Positions 8,106 to 16,424 of a DNA stretch of 64,000 bases are shown piece after piece. The notes under the pieces were generated by a model. It searched no databases and was not told the origin of the DNA. It worked only from the letters and a program-made list of their open reading frames with translations. Numbering within the stretch: the first letter of the stretch is position 1; every line of letters starts with the position of its first letter. Origin of the DNA: Streptomyces caelestis (GTDB lineage: Bacteria; Actinomycetota; Actinomycetes; Streptomycetales; Streptomycetaceae); assembly GCF_001279005.1 (NCBI RefSeq), contig NZ_LGCN01000051.1, positions 1 to 64,000 on the forward strand. Reading direction: 5' to 3'. The translations under genes were made by a program, and so were the position numbers.

Positions 8106-9918
8106 GGGACTTCACCAGTGCACGGAGTCCGGAGTGCCCGGTGCCGTGGGCGAGCTCCTGCATACGACGCAGGGGCTGCACGATGACTCCGTGCAGTTCC
8201 TCGGCCCGGTCGGACACCTCGCCCAGCCGGTCCAGCACCTGCTCCCGGCACTCCTCGTCGGGGACGCCCGCCGGCCGCGGCATGACGAGCCGGGGGTGGC
8301 CGAGGGACAGCCCGAGGTCCGTGGCACGACGCATGACGTACTCGAGGGTGTGGCGCGGCACCTCCCCGACGGGCACCGACGACAGGTGCCGCAGAACGGG
8401 TTCGAAGAGGTCCCAGATCTCCGCCAGCACCTCCACGGCACAGGGCTCGGCCCCCGGCGACGGCGCCGGAACGGGCACCGCGGGATCGGCCGCCGGAGCG
8501 TACGTCCCGGCGGCCGAAGGGACGGCCGGCCCGGTCCGCGGCTCGGCCACCGGAGCGTCGGCCGCCGGTGACACGGTCTCCATCGGTGCGGCCCGAGCCT
8601 GCGCCGGGACGAACGCGACCGGTGCCGGTGCCGGTGCCGGTACCGGGTCCGGGTCCGGTGCGAGGGCCACCGGGGGTGCCGGGACCTCGGCCGACGGGAC
8701 CGCCCCTCCGGGGGGCTCCACGCCCGCCTTCTCCAGATAGGCCCGGCACGCCCCGGCCGCCAGGCGGAAGAACCACCAGCGGTCCCGCTCCGTGTACCGC
8801 GGCCGGACGACCACCATCAGCGCGCAGGCCTGGAGCGCCAGGAACCACTGGTGGCGCCAGCCCGTGTTGATGCGGTGCACCGCGCCCCAGCCGATCATCG
8901 CCCCGCGCACCCGCGCGACGGTGTCCGCCAGCCCTTGCGGGATCAGCGGTCCCTCGCACGCGGGGTCCTCACCGGTCAGCGCTGCCAGCAGTTCCTCCCG
9001 GGCGGGTCCGGACATGTGGGGCAGGTACTCGTCGGCGACCAGACAGAGCAGCAGATGAACCGGATCGCGGGCCAGCAGCGCGTGCCGGTGGTACCAACTC
9101 AGGTCCACGAGCCAGAAGTCGTCGGCCGCGGCCTTCCCGCTGACCGGCACGAGGATGTTGCCCGGATGCAGATCTCCGTGGGCGCGCCCGCGCACCGCGA
9201 GTCTCACCTGGCACTCGCTCAGCGGCGAACCCTCCCCGAGCACCACCGGATTGGGCAGCGGGCGGGCGTTCCCGCCCAGCGTGAACCAGGCACTCCCGCT
9301 GTCCGGCCCCATCCGCTCCCGCAGCCAGCGTCCGGCCCTTTCCGCTCTGCCGGACGACTCGCCCAGCATGTCCTCGACGAACCGGGCCGCCGAGAGGGGC
9401 TCGACGCCGGCGTCCCTCCTCTCCCCACCGGTGACCGGATCGGGGTTCCAGCCGCCCAGCACCCCCTTGACGACCTCCTCCACGAGGGCGGGCGTCCGCC
9501 GGTCCGTGCCCAGCCCGGCGAGCGTCCCCATCCCCTCCTCGGTGCCGTCACCGGCCGGATGCTGGATCATCACCCAGTAGTCGTCCAACCTGGCGGTCCT
9601 GTCGTCCAGTTCGACCAGGTGGGAGTCGATGAAGTCCTCGTTGCCGGGGACCCGGTCGGACAGCGCGGCCCGGTGATTGCGCGGTTCCGTGTCGGCGTGG
9701 GCGGAGCACGGGACCAGCTTGACGATCCTCATGCCGCTGGTGCGTCCGGGCCTCAGATCGCGCAGGAACCCGGACACGAGGATTCCCCCGCTCCCGCCGG
9801 TCGCCACCAAGTCGGCTTCTTCCAGTTCCAGTTGACTCTGGCCGAGCCACTCGGCCAGCGCCTTGCCCACGGGCCGGCCACCGAGGACGGACAGGGCGCC
9901 GGACAGGGAATGCTCCAT
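8041..9918 (-). CDS. Phosphotransferase/kinase-like protein with Pro-rich linker and helical tail (TCAD9-like)
   Basis: 625 residues. The first ~400 form a kinase/phosphotransferase-like fold. The catalytic loop reads 'HGDLHPGNIL' (residues ~246-255) with the expected His-Gly-Asp...Asn, followed ~15 residues later by 'LVDLSWYH' in the place of the metal-binding DFG motif. A Pro/Ala/Val-rich linker (roughly 400-490, built on short GGTGCC-type DNA repeats near 8616-8660) leads to a helical C-terminal domain. This resembles the kinase-like domains found in multigene actinobacterial NTP-dependent conflict systems (the ternary-complex-associated domains of comparative-genomics studies). The substrate is unknown. 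It is divergent from the 10013-15118 operon and appears leaderless: CATACT lies 6 nt before the ATG. Confidence 0.62.
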   Translation of the reverse strand: MEHSLSGALSVLGGRPVGKALAEWLGQSQLELEEADLVATGGSGGILVSGFLRDLRPGRTSGMRIVKLVPCSAHADTEPRNHRAALSDRVPGNEDFIDSHLVELDDRTARLDDYWVMIQHPAGDGTEEGMGTLAGLGTDRRTPALVEEVVKGVLGGWNPDPVTGGERRDAGVEPLSAARFVEDMLGESSGRAERAGRWLRERMGPDSGSAWFTLGGNARPLPNPVVLGEGSPLSECQVRLAVRGRAHGDLHPGNILVPVSGKAAADDFWLVDLSWYHRHALLARDPVHLLLCLVADEYLPHMSGPAREELLAALTGEDPACEGPLIPQGLADTVARVRGAMIGWGAVHRINTGWRHQWFLALQACALMVVVRPRYTERDRWWFFRLAAGACRAYLEKAGVEPPGGAVPSAEVPAPPVALAPDPDPVPAPAPAPVAFVPAQARAAPMETVSPAADAPVAEPRTGPAVPSAAGTYAPAADPAVPVPAPSPGAEPCAVEVLAEIWDLFEPVLRHLSSVPVGEVPRHTLEYVMRRATDLGLSLGHPRLVMPRPAGVPDEECREQVLDRLGEVSDRAEELHGVIVQPLRRMQELAHGTGHSGLRALVKSLRDLLDEVRRASAVLSAPRPA

Positions 9919-9924
9919 GTGTCC

Positions 9925-9930
9925 AGTATG
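9925..9930 (-). promoter_or_regulatory. -10 box of a probable leaderless transcript
   Basis: Read on the minus strand this is CATACT, ending 6 nt before the ATG at 9918. With initiation about 7 nt after the -10, transcription would start at or next to the start codon, which supports this start for the kinase-like gene. Confidence 0.5.
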
Positions 9931-10012
9931 GCCGGACGGAGTCGGCGCAGCGGACTCGTACGGAAGCCGGAACGCGCGTGTGATATGTCATGCGGGGGAC
10001 AAGGGGGGCACC

Positions 10013-11473
10013 GTGTCACGCATCAGGGGGGCCCGGCGCGCGAGCCGGGTGACGAGCCTGTCCGGAACGGTTGACGCGAGGGCGCTGGGCGCGGCCCTCG
10101 CCGCACGGGACGGGAACGGTGAACGTACGCTCGCCTACCGGGGGTTGCGCGTCGTCGGCGCCCTGCGTCTGGACCGCCGGAGCCTCGACGCCGCAGTGGC
10201 CCTCGTCGACTGCGTGTTCGAGGAGCCGCTCGACCTGACGGAACTCTCGGTGCCGTCGCTCGACCTGTCGGGTTCGGTCCTGCCCGCGGTGCACGCCGAC
10301 CGCCTGGTCGTCGACGGCGAACTCCGCCTCACGGGCGCCAGGCTGGGGGACGGCGTGTCCGAACCGAGGCCCATGACGGATCCGGCGGACGACGGTACGG
10401 GACGACGGGCGCCGCGGCGGCTGCACGAGGGGACGGCCACCGGAGTCCTCCGGCTGGCGGACGCCCGGATCGGCGGGAACCTCGTCGTCGAGGAGCTGTC
10501 CGTGGCCGACGGCGGCGCCTGGTCCCTGCTCGCGCCGCGGCTGACGGTCGAGGGTTCGGTCCACGGCCGCGGCCTGACCGCCAACGGGTCCCTCTACCTG
10601 AGGGACGCCCGCGTCACCCACGCCGTCAACCTGCACGCCGCCGACGTGGGCGGCATCGACGCCACCGGGATCATCTGCACGGGCTTCTACGCGGACTGGG
10701 GGTTCCGCAGCACCGGGCAGGTGCTGCTGCGGGCGGCCGAGGTCGGGGGCGTGGTGACCTTCCACGACGGCATCCTCGCCGGGCCCGCCGGCTCCCTGCT
10801 CTGCGGCCGGCTCCGCGTCCCGCGCCTCAGGCTGGATCTGCGCGAGCCCCCCGCGGGCCGGGTGGTGCTGCAGGACGCGACCGTCGACGTCCTGGTGGAC
10901 TCCGAGTCCACGTGGCCGGCGCCGGGCGCCCTGTCCCTGGAGGGTTTCGCGTACCAGCGGCTGGAGACGGAACGGTCCGTGGAGGTGCGCGCCCGGATCT
11001 CCTGGCTCACCCGCGACCCGCAGGCCGGCGCCCGGACCTTCGAGCAACTCGCGAAGTCGTACCAGAGCGGCGGAGACGAACGCTCCGCCCGCACCGTGCG
11101 GCACGCCCGCGAGCGGTACCTCAGTCGCAACGACCGTCTGTCCGGCCGGATCTGGGGTCTCGTGCAGGACGTGCTGTTCGGCTACGGATACGCCCCCCGC
11201 CGGGCGCTGCTGTGGCTGCTGTCGCTGGTCGCCGTGGGCTCGCTGTGGTTCGCCACGCACCGGCCGCCGCCCGTCGGCGGCGACTCCAAGCGCGCCTGGG
11301 ATCCCGTGTTGTACAGCCTCGACCTGCTGATCCCCGTCGCGAGCCTCGGGCACCGGGGCGCCTGGGACCCCGCGGGAGCGAGCAAGGCCGTCGCGCTGCT
11401 GCTGGTCGTCGCCGGGTGGGTACTGGCGACAGCCGTGATCGCCGGCGCCCGGCGCGTGCTCGGCCGGGGCTGA
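10013..11473 (+). CDS. Beta-helix-like repeat protein with C-terminal membrane anchor
   Basis: 486 residues. Residues ~30-330 contain irregular repeats of the pentapeptide/beta-helix kind: recurring short hydrophobic strands such as 'LDLSGSVLPAVHADRLVVDGELRLTGARLG' and 'NGSLYLRDARVTHAVNLHAADVGG'. Two hydrophobic helices follow near residues 395-415 ('ALLWLLSLVAVGSLWFAT') and 456-480, separated by a short loop, so the repeat part would sit on one face of the membrane. Relatives in Streptomyces are sometimes labelled membrane-associated oxidoreductases, but I see no nucleotide- or metal-binding motif. The GTG at 10013 is preceded by AAGGGGGG; the frame is open further upstream without a better start. 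It heads a three-gene set with the pseudo-trypsin and TPR-S1 genes and is divergent from the kinase-like gene. Confidence 0.6.
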   Translation: MSRIRGARRASRVTSLSGTVDARALGAALAARDGNGERTLAYRGLRVVGALRLDRRSLDAAVALVDCVFEEPLDLTELSVPSLDLSGSVLPAVHADRLVVDGELRLTGARLGDGVSEPRPMTDPADDGTGRRAPRRLHEGTATGVLRLADARIGGNLVVEELSVADGGAWSLLAPRLTVEGSVHGRGLTANGSLYLRDARVTHAVNLHAADVGGIDATGIICTGFYADWGFRSTGQVLLRAAEVGGVVTFHDGILAGPAGSLLCGRLRVPRLRLDLREPPAGRVVLQDATVDVLVDSESTWPAPGALSLEGFAYQRLETERSVEVRARISWLTRDPQAGARTFEQLAKSYQSGGDERSARTVRHARERYLSRNDRLSGRIWGLVQDVLFGYGYAPRRALLWLLSLVAVGSLWFATHRPPPVGGDSKRAWDPVLYSLDLLIPVASLGHRGAWDPAGASKAVALLLVVAGWVLATAVIAGARRVLGRG

Positions 11474-11613
11474 CATTCCGTACATGACCCGGTGCGCTGC
11501 GGGTACGAGCCGGTACTCTCGTAGCCGGCGCCGCCCCGCGTACCGCATCCGAGGCTGCACCGACCTGCGGACGAGGGCGCGGCATTGCCGATGAGCGGGA
11601 CCTGAGGTACTCC

Positions 11614-12489
11614 ATGGGGCGCGACGACTACTGGGTGGCCATATCCCGGGAGGGGGAACTCCTCGGCGGCGGCTTCTTCGTGACCAGTTCCTACGTCCTG
11701 ACCTCCACCGCCTGCCTGCCGGGACTGCGGACGCGGGAACACGTCGACCTGCACACCGCCCAGGGGCTGCCGCTGCGGGCCATGGTGTACGAGCTGGCGG
11801 AGGACGTCGGGCTCGCCCTGGTCAGCGTGTTGCCCGACCCGGACGCCGACTGCTCGGCACCGCAGGCCGACAGCGCCGTCAAGGGAGACGGGTGGCTCGC
11901 CCCGTACCGTCCCGGCCCGCAGAGAACGGTCCTGCGGGGCACGGTGGACGCCGTCGTGCCGGACCGGCGGGACGGCGGGGGCCGTCCGCTGTGTGTGATC
12001 GAACTGGTCGGCGACCCGCCGTCCGACGGTGGCGAGGGATATGCCGGAGGGCCCGTGGAGCGACGCACCGAGGGCCAGGACCCCGCGGTCATCGGCATCC
12101 TCCTCGACCCCGAGGCCTCCGGCCGGCTGAGCGGGACGGGCGGGGGCACCCTGGCCGCCGGCGCCCTCAGCAGCGCGTTCGAGGTCTTCGAGAAGCTGTC
12201 GGCCGAGTATCTGGTGGGGTTGCTCAGTGAGGGACTCCCCGTACCTCCCGCACCCCCGGCGATGCGGGCCGACCCTGCTCCCCCCGGTCGCGGTGAGCCC
12301 TTGCGGAAAAGGAGGGAAAAGGCGAGCGAGGTGTTCGAGACCGGCCGGTTCATGGTCCGGGAGATGAACGCCCTGGCGGCCGAGAACCCGCTCCTGGCAC
12401 GCGACATGCGCCCGTTCTACATGCGGTTGGCGAACGAGGTCTGCGACGAGGCGTTCCGGACGTTGAGGGGGGAGCCGGACGATGATTGA
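11614..12489 (+). CDS. Trypsin-fold protein lacking catalytic His and Ser (pseudoprotease)
   Basis: 291 residues with no signal peptide, so cytoplasmic. The N-terminal ~200 residues follow the trypsin pattern: 'GGGFFVTSSYVLTSTACL' occupies the place of the 'VLTAAHC' motif but has Ala where the catalytic His should be; 'EDVGLALVSV' keeps the catalytic Asp; 'GYAGGPV' replaces the 'GDSGGP' loop, so Ser is Ala. Two of three catalytic residues are missing, so proteolysis is unlikely, and a binding or recruiting role is inferred. The last ~90 residues form a charged helical segment. The gene overlaps the TPR-S1 gene by 8 nt (12482-12489), implying translational coupling and joint function. GGGACCTGAGG precedes the ATG, which is a modest ribosome site. 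Confidence 0.66.
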   Translation: MGRDDYWVAISREGELLGGGFFVTSSYVLTSTACLPGLRTREHVDLHTAQGLPLRAMVYELAEDVGLALVSVLPDPDADCSAPQADSAVKGDGWLAPYRPGPQRTVLRGTVDAVVPDRRDGGGRPLCVIELVGDPPSDGGEGYAGGPVERRTEGQDPAVIGILLDPEASGRLSGTGGGTLAAGALSSAFEVFEKLSAEYLVGLLSEGLPVPPAPPAMRADPAPPGRGEPLRKRREKASEVFETGRFMVREMNALAAENPLLARDMRPFYMRLANEVCDEAFRTLRGEPDDD

Positions 12490-15118
12490 CTCCTTCGAGG
12501 CGGCGGCGGAATGCGCGGAGGAGGCGCTGCGCGACCCCGGGGGCCTGCGTTTCGCCCATCTGCCCAGTCTGGTGGCGTTCGTCACGCGCTTGCCGGCCGA
12601 GCCCGACGAGGCGGAGTGGGATCCGCGTGAACTCGCCGAGGGCGTACGGCTGAACCGGTTGCTGTGGGAACTGGGGTTACGGGGTGAGGCCGCTCGGCTC
12701 TTCGACGTGCTCACCGCGAGGCTGATGAGGCTGCCGGGAGACACGGATCGCGCCGTGGCCGCCGGGAACGCCCTGGCCGCGGTGGGCATGAGGCTCGGCC
12801 GTGGGGAGGACGTACGGACCTTCCTCGATCTCCTGGCCTTCGACATGGCGGACGCCGACGTCGACGAAGCGCTGGCCCTGATCACCTTCGTCAATCTGGC
12901 GGTCGTCACCCTGACGCTGGGGGACCTGGATTCGGCCGCCTCCCGGGCCCGGTCCGCCCGGAGCCTGCTGCGTCACCTCGACGCCCCGCACAGCGCCGAA
13001 CCTCGCGAGGTCCTGGCGGCCGTGGAGTGGCGGCTCGCCGACAGCGGACACGGTCCGGGGCCGGGGGGCCGGGAGCCGGTCCGGCGCAAGCCCGGTGAGG
13101 AACGGCCGGGCCCTTCCTCGGTGGCCCTGAGCGCGTTCGCCGGCCAGGCCGCCGACCTCGTGAGGGAGACAGCCGGCGACGACCCGCGGGCCTTCTTCTC
13201 TGTCGCCGGCCTTGCCGTCGCCCGTGTCACGGCCGCGCTGCGGGACGGGGACGCCAAGGCCCTGACGACATCGGTGCAGGTACTGGAAGTCACCTGCCAG
13301 CGGCTCTCGGCGATGCTCGGCGCCGACCATCCGGAGGTCCTCGGTGTGCTGGCGGATCTCGCGGCGGTGCAGGTGGAGTCCGCCCGGGTGACCCGGTCCC
13401 CCGCCCGGCTGGAGCGGGCGGTCGCCCAGCTCGCCTCCGTGTCCGGCCGGCTCGACGCGAGGCTCGGGCCCGAGCATCCCCGCTCCGTCGCGACGCTCAC
13501 CAATCTGGTCACCGCACAGGTGGAGTCGGTGCGCGCGACCGACGAGGCCGACAAGGCGGACAAAGCGGAGCGGACCGCGCAGGCACTGACGGAGCAGGCG
13601 CGGCGGGCCGGCGAGCGACTCGGTGCGGACCATCCGGTGACGCGGCTGGTGCGCGCCTCCTCGCGCACCTGCCGCCGCATCGCGTCCAGGGGGGACGGCC
13701 CGTGGGGCCGCGGGTCCACGATGCTGATCACGTTGGCCGACACGCCGAGCGGGTGGTCGACCGGGCGCGGGGCCTACCGCTCGTTCGACGAGGCGGTGGG
13801 GCGGCTCGGCCGGCGCGAACAGCCGGCCGGAGGGGGCGCACTGCTGCTCGCCGGTGGTCCCCGGAGGCGGCAGCCCGCCCCCGGGGACCTCGTGTTCGGT
13901 ACGGTCGTCGACCGGCGCGGGGGCGGGCTGCTGCTGTCGCTGGACGGCCTCACGGGTGTCGTTCCCGCGGGTGAACTCTCGCTCCGGCGTGATGCCGACC
14001 CGCTTTTGACGGTGGAGACGGGGGACCGCGTCCAGGTCATGGCCCTGGGGCGCCGGGACGCGGAGGGCCATGCCGTCCTGTCCCTCAGGCGCGCCCGGTC
14101 CGTGGAGGCGTGGAGCGAGCTCGAGACCGTCAGGGCCGAGGACGGCCACGTCACCGGCACGGTGATTGACGCGGTCCGGGGCGGACTCGTCCTCGACGTG
14201 GGCGTACGGGCCTTCATGCCGTCCGGCCTGGCCGTCCGGCGACAGGGCGACCCTCCGCACGGGCTCCTCGGTACGGCGGTCAAGGCGAAGATCATCGAAC
14301 TGGACCGGTACCGGGGCCTCGTGCACCTCTCCCGCCGTGCCTGGCTGGAGGAGGCCGACGCCGCCCTCCGGCCGGGCCTTCGCCGGGGACGGCGGTCCGG
14401 GCAGGTGCGCAGGGGCACGGTGACCGAGGTCCTGCGGGACGGAGCGGTGGTGGATCTCGGGACGGCGGTGGGGCTGGTCCCGCGGTCGGAACTGTCGTGG
14501 CGGCATGTCGACGACCCCTCCGACGTGGTGCGCACGGGCGACCGGGTACATGTCCGGGTGCTCGGCCCGGACGTCGACGGGAGGCGTCCCCTGCTTTCCC
14601 TGAAGGCGGCTCACGACGGGCCGTGGCGACAGTTCACGACCTCCCACCGACCGGGAGAGATCGTCGAGGCCACGGTCGTGAGACTGCTCTCCTTCGGCGC
14701 CCTCGTCCGGGTCCAGGAGGGGATCGACGGACTCGTCCACCGCTCCGAGCTGGCCGGCCGCCGTATCTCCCGTCCGGAGGAGGTCGTGAGCCCCGGGGAG
14801 CAGGTCTTCGTCGCCCTCGCCGACATCGACTACGACCGCCGGCGGCTCTCGTTCTCCCTCAGGGAGGCCGACGAGGCCCTGGGAGCCGATCCCGAACGCG
14901 CCGAGCTGGACCTCGCCCGCTACGGCATGGCCGAGCACTACGACAGCCGGGGGAACATCGTCCACCCCGACGGCCTCGACGCGGAGGCCGACGCGTGGCT
15001 GCCGGGTTCCTGGGGACAGCGTGAGCAGTGGGAACGCCGGTCCCAAGAGGCGGTGTTCCGTTTCGTGCGGCACCAGGCCTGGGTCGTCGCGAGGCGCGAC
15101 GGGTCTTCGCGCCCCTAG
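12482..15118 (+). CDS. TPR protein fused to four S1 RNA-binding domains and a ribosomal-S1-like tail
   Basis: 878 residues. Residues 1-420 are helical TPR-like repeats, including three kinesin-light-chain-style units around 'LGADHPEVLGVLADLAAVQVE', 'LGPEHPRSVATLTNLVTAQVE' and 'LGADHPVTRLV'. Four S1 domains follow at about 467-538, 552-622, 639-712 and 727-798; the last ('GALVRVQEGIDGLVHRSEL') is closest to true S1. After these, 'YGMAEHYDSRGNIVHPDG' and 'QREQWERRSQEA' resemble the characteristic C-terminal tail of actinobacterial ribosomal protein S1. Binding to RNA or ribosomes, with TPRs contacting partners, is inferred. Codon 66 (12677-12679) is TTA, the rare leucine codon read by bldA tRNA. 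Its start overlaps the pseudo-trypsin gene. Confidence 0.75.
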   Translation: MIDSFEAAAECAEEALRDPGGLRFAHLPSLVAFVTRLPAEPDEAEWDPRELAEGVRLNRLLWELGLRGEAARLFDVLTARLMRLPGDTDRAVAAGNALAAVGMRLGRGEDVRTFLDLLAFDMADADVDEALALITFVNLAVVTLTLGDLDSAASRARSARSLLRHLDAPHSAEPREVLAAVEWRLADSGHGPGPGGREPVRRKPGEERPGPSSVALSAFAGQAADLVRETAGDDPRAFFSVAGLAVARVTAALRDGDAKALTTSVQVLEVTCQRLSAMLGADHPEVLGVLADLAAVQVESARVTRSPARLERAVAQLASVSGRLDARLGPEHPRSVATLTNLVTAQVESVRATDEADKADKAERTAQALTEQARRAGERLGADHPVTRLVRASSRTCRRIASRGDGPWGRGSTMLITLADTPSGWSTGRGAYRSFDEAVGRLGRREQPAGGGALLLAGGPRRRQPAPGDLVFGTVVDRRGGGLLLSLDGLTGVVPAGELSLRRDADPLLTVETGDRVQVMALGRRDAEGHAVLSLRRARSVEAWSELETVRAEDGHVTGTVIDAVRGGLVLDVGVRAFMPSGLAVRRQGDPPHGLLGTAVKAKIIELDRYRGLVHLSRRAWLEEADAALRPGLRRGRRSGQVRRGTVTEVLRDGAVVDLGTAVGLVPRSELSWRHVDDPSDVVRTGDRVHVRVLGPDVDGRRPLLSLKAAHDGPWRQFTTSHRPGEIVEATVVRLLSFGALVRVQEGIDGLVHRSELAGRRISRPEEVVSPGEQVFVALADIDYDRRRLSFSLREADEALGADPERAELDLARYGMAEHYDSRGNIVHPDGLDAEADAWLPGSWGQREQWERRSQEAVFRFVRHQAWVVARRDGSSRP

Positions 15119-15119
15119 C

Positions 15120-15560
15120 TCACTCCTGTCTGAGCAGGCGGTTCACCGCCCGTCCGAAGACCAGCCGGCCCGTCCGTGCCAGAACCGCGTCGCAGAAGGA
15201 GGGCAGGAAGCGGACGCCGATGTCCTCCCGCCACACCACCCGCGCCCGGCCGCCCGGCCCCGGCCGTACCTCGATCTCCGCCCAGCCGGTGACGACCCGG
15301 CCGCGCTTCTCCAGCCGGCAGTACCCGGGGGAGCCCTCCTGCGGGGGCCGCCACACCGTCACGTCCATCGGGTCGTCGAAGGAGAGCGGGCCCAGGCCCG
15401 TGCGGGCGACGATCCTCGTGCCCGCGCCGGTGGGCGGGGGAGTGCGCACCGTCGTCCGGGTCAGCGGGACCGCCTCCCCGTGGCGGGACCACGTCGTGAG
15501 TCGGCGCCAGGCCTCGTCGGGGGAGAGGGGCGCCGTGCGCTGGAGCTGGAAGGTGGCCAC
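15120..15560 (-). CDS. SRPBCC-family protein (polyketide cyclase/START-like fold)
   Basis: 146 residues, the full length of a single SRPBCC domain: an N-terminal 'SPDEAWRRLTTWSRHGEAVP' helix region, several beta strands including 'GYCRLEKRGRVVTGWAEIEV' and 'GGRARVVWREDIGV', and a long C-terminal helix ending 'GRAVNRLLRQE'. The fold forms a hydrophobic pocket that binds lipids or polyketides; no catalytic residues can be assigned. It converges on the TPR-S1 gene with a single nucleotide between the two stops. Function beyond the fold is unknown. Confidence 0.72.
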   Translation of the reverse strand: MATFQLQRTAPLSPDEAWRRLTTWSRHGEAVPLTRTTVRTPPPTGAGTRIVARTGLGPLSFDDPMDVTVWRPPQEGSPGYCRLEKRGRVVTGWAEIEVRPGPGGRARVVWREDIGVRFLPSFCDAVLARTGRLVFGRAVNRLLRQE

Positions 15561-15613
15561 GGGTGAATCCTAGGAAATCCGCCCGGCCCGTCGGCACGTC
15601 CGGGCACGGGTCA

Positions 15614-15643
15614 CCCGCCCGGCCCAGTCCCGCCCGGCCCAGT
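15614..15643. repeat. Two tandem copies of a 15-bp unit
   Basis: The unit CCCGCCCGGCCCAGT occurs twice in direct tandem, upstream of the SRPBCC gene and beyond the 3' end of the decayed deacetylase. It is a small local duplication with no visible function. Confidence 0.5.
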
Positions 15644-15699
15644 CCCGGGCGGTACCGGCCCCACCGGTACGCCTCCGCGGGCTCCGCCTTCCCCGGGGG

Positions 15700-16350
15700 C
15701 GGGCGGCCGGGGAACCGTCATGTACACGCAGCCCCGCCTCTTCGGTCCGGCGATGACGCCGGGGACGGCCGGCGCCGTGCCGTCGCGGAGCCGGTCGTCG
15801 CGCGGTCCTTCGCGGTCGCGCTCCGCAGGACCTCCGAGAGGCCCGGTTCCCGGCCGACCCGGTGCAGGGTGTCGTCGGTGCGGCCCCGCGGCGGGCGCAT
15901 CGGGGCGGGGCGGCGGCCGGTGAGGCGTGCCGTCTCCTCGGTGGTGCGCTCGAGCTCCTCGCGTGTCCCGTCCGGCTCCGGCTCCGTCGGGCGGCGGTGG
16001 GTCCAGGTGCGGTCGGCCACCTCGTGCCCCTCGCCGGCCGTCCGCCGGACCGGCTCCGGGCACCGCTCGATGTGCCGCCTGCCCGGCAGGAAGAAGGTCG
16101 CCGGGACCCGTTCCTCCTTCAGGGCGTCCGGCAGCCGCGCGCAGCGCCCGCCGGCGCCCGCGCCGAAGGTGAGCGCGACGCACGTGACCTCGCGGCGGTC
16201 GACGGCGCCGGGAGCGGTCGTCACCCGGTCGGGCGGCCGTGACCTGAAGAGCCGCCCAAAAGGCGTCAGGGCCGCCCCGATACGGGCAAGCTGTGACCAA
16301 GTGTTTGAGGCGACCACGAACGCGGCACCCGCGTTCCGGTAGAAGACCAC
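15700..16350 (-). pseudogene. Decayed polysaccharide deacetylase (NodB family)
   Basis: The reading frame from 16350 carries a recognisable NodB-type N-terminal half, but every catalytic motif is damaged: the 'TFDDGPG' motif reads 'TFGAGAGG', the first His of the metal-binding HxxxH motif is Arg ('RTWTHRRPT'), and the 'RPPYG' motif reads 'RPPRG'. After 'DRATTGSAT' the frame runs into unrelated sequence and stops at 15718. The expected C-terminus ('PGVIAGPKRRGCVYMTVP') continues in another frame on the same strand, so a frame-disrupting deletion removed the segment between. A living but divergent protein of 210 residues cannot be excluded, but loss of the catalytic Asp and His argues against deacetylase activity. 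Confidence 0.7.
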
Positions 16351-16424
16351 GCCTCCCAGGGACGGAGCACAGCCCCGATGCGCATCCTTCGCACCAGAGC
16401 CCCTTTCCGGGGGAGGGCGTTCGG

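Noticed and set aside
11614..12489. Calling this an active trypsin
   Set aside because: The His and Ser positions are both Ala in otherwise conserved motifs, so catalytic activity cannot be supported.
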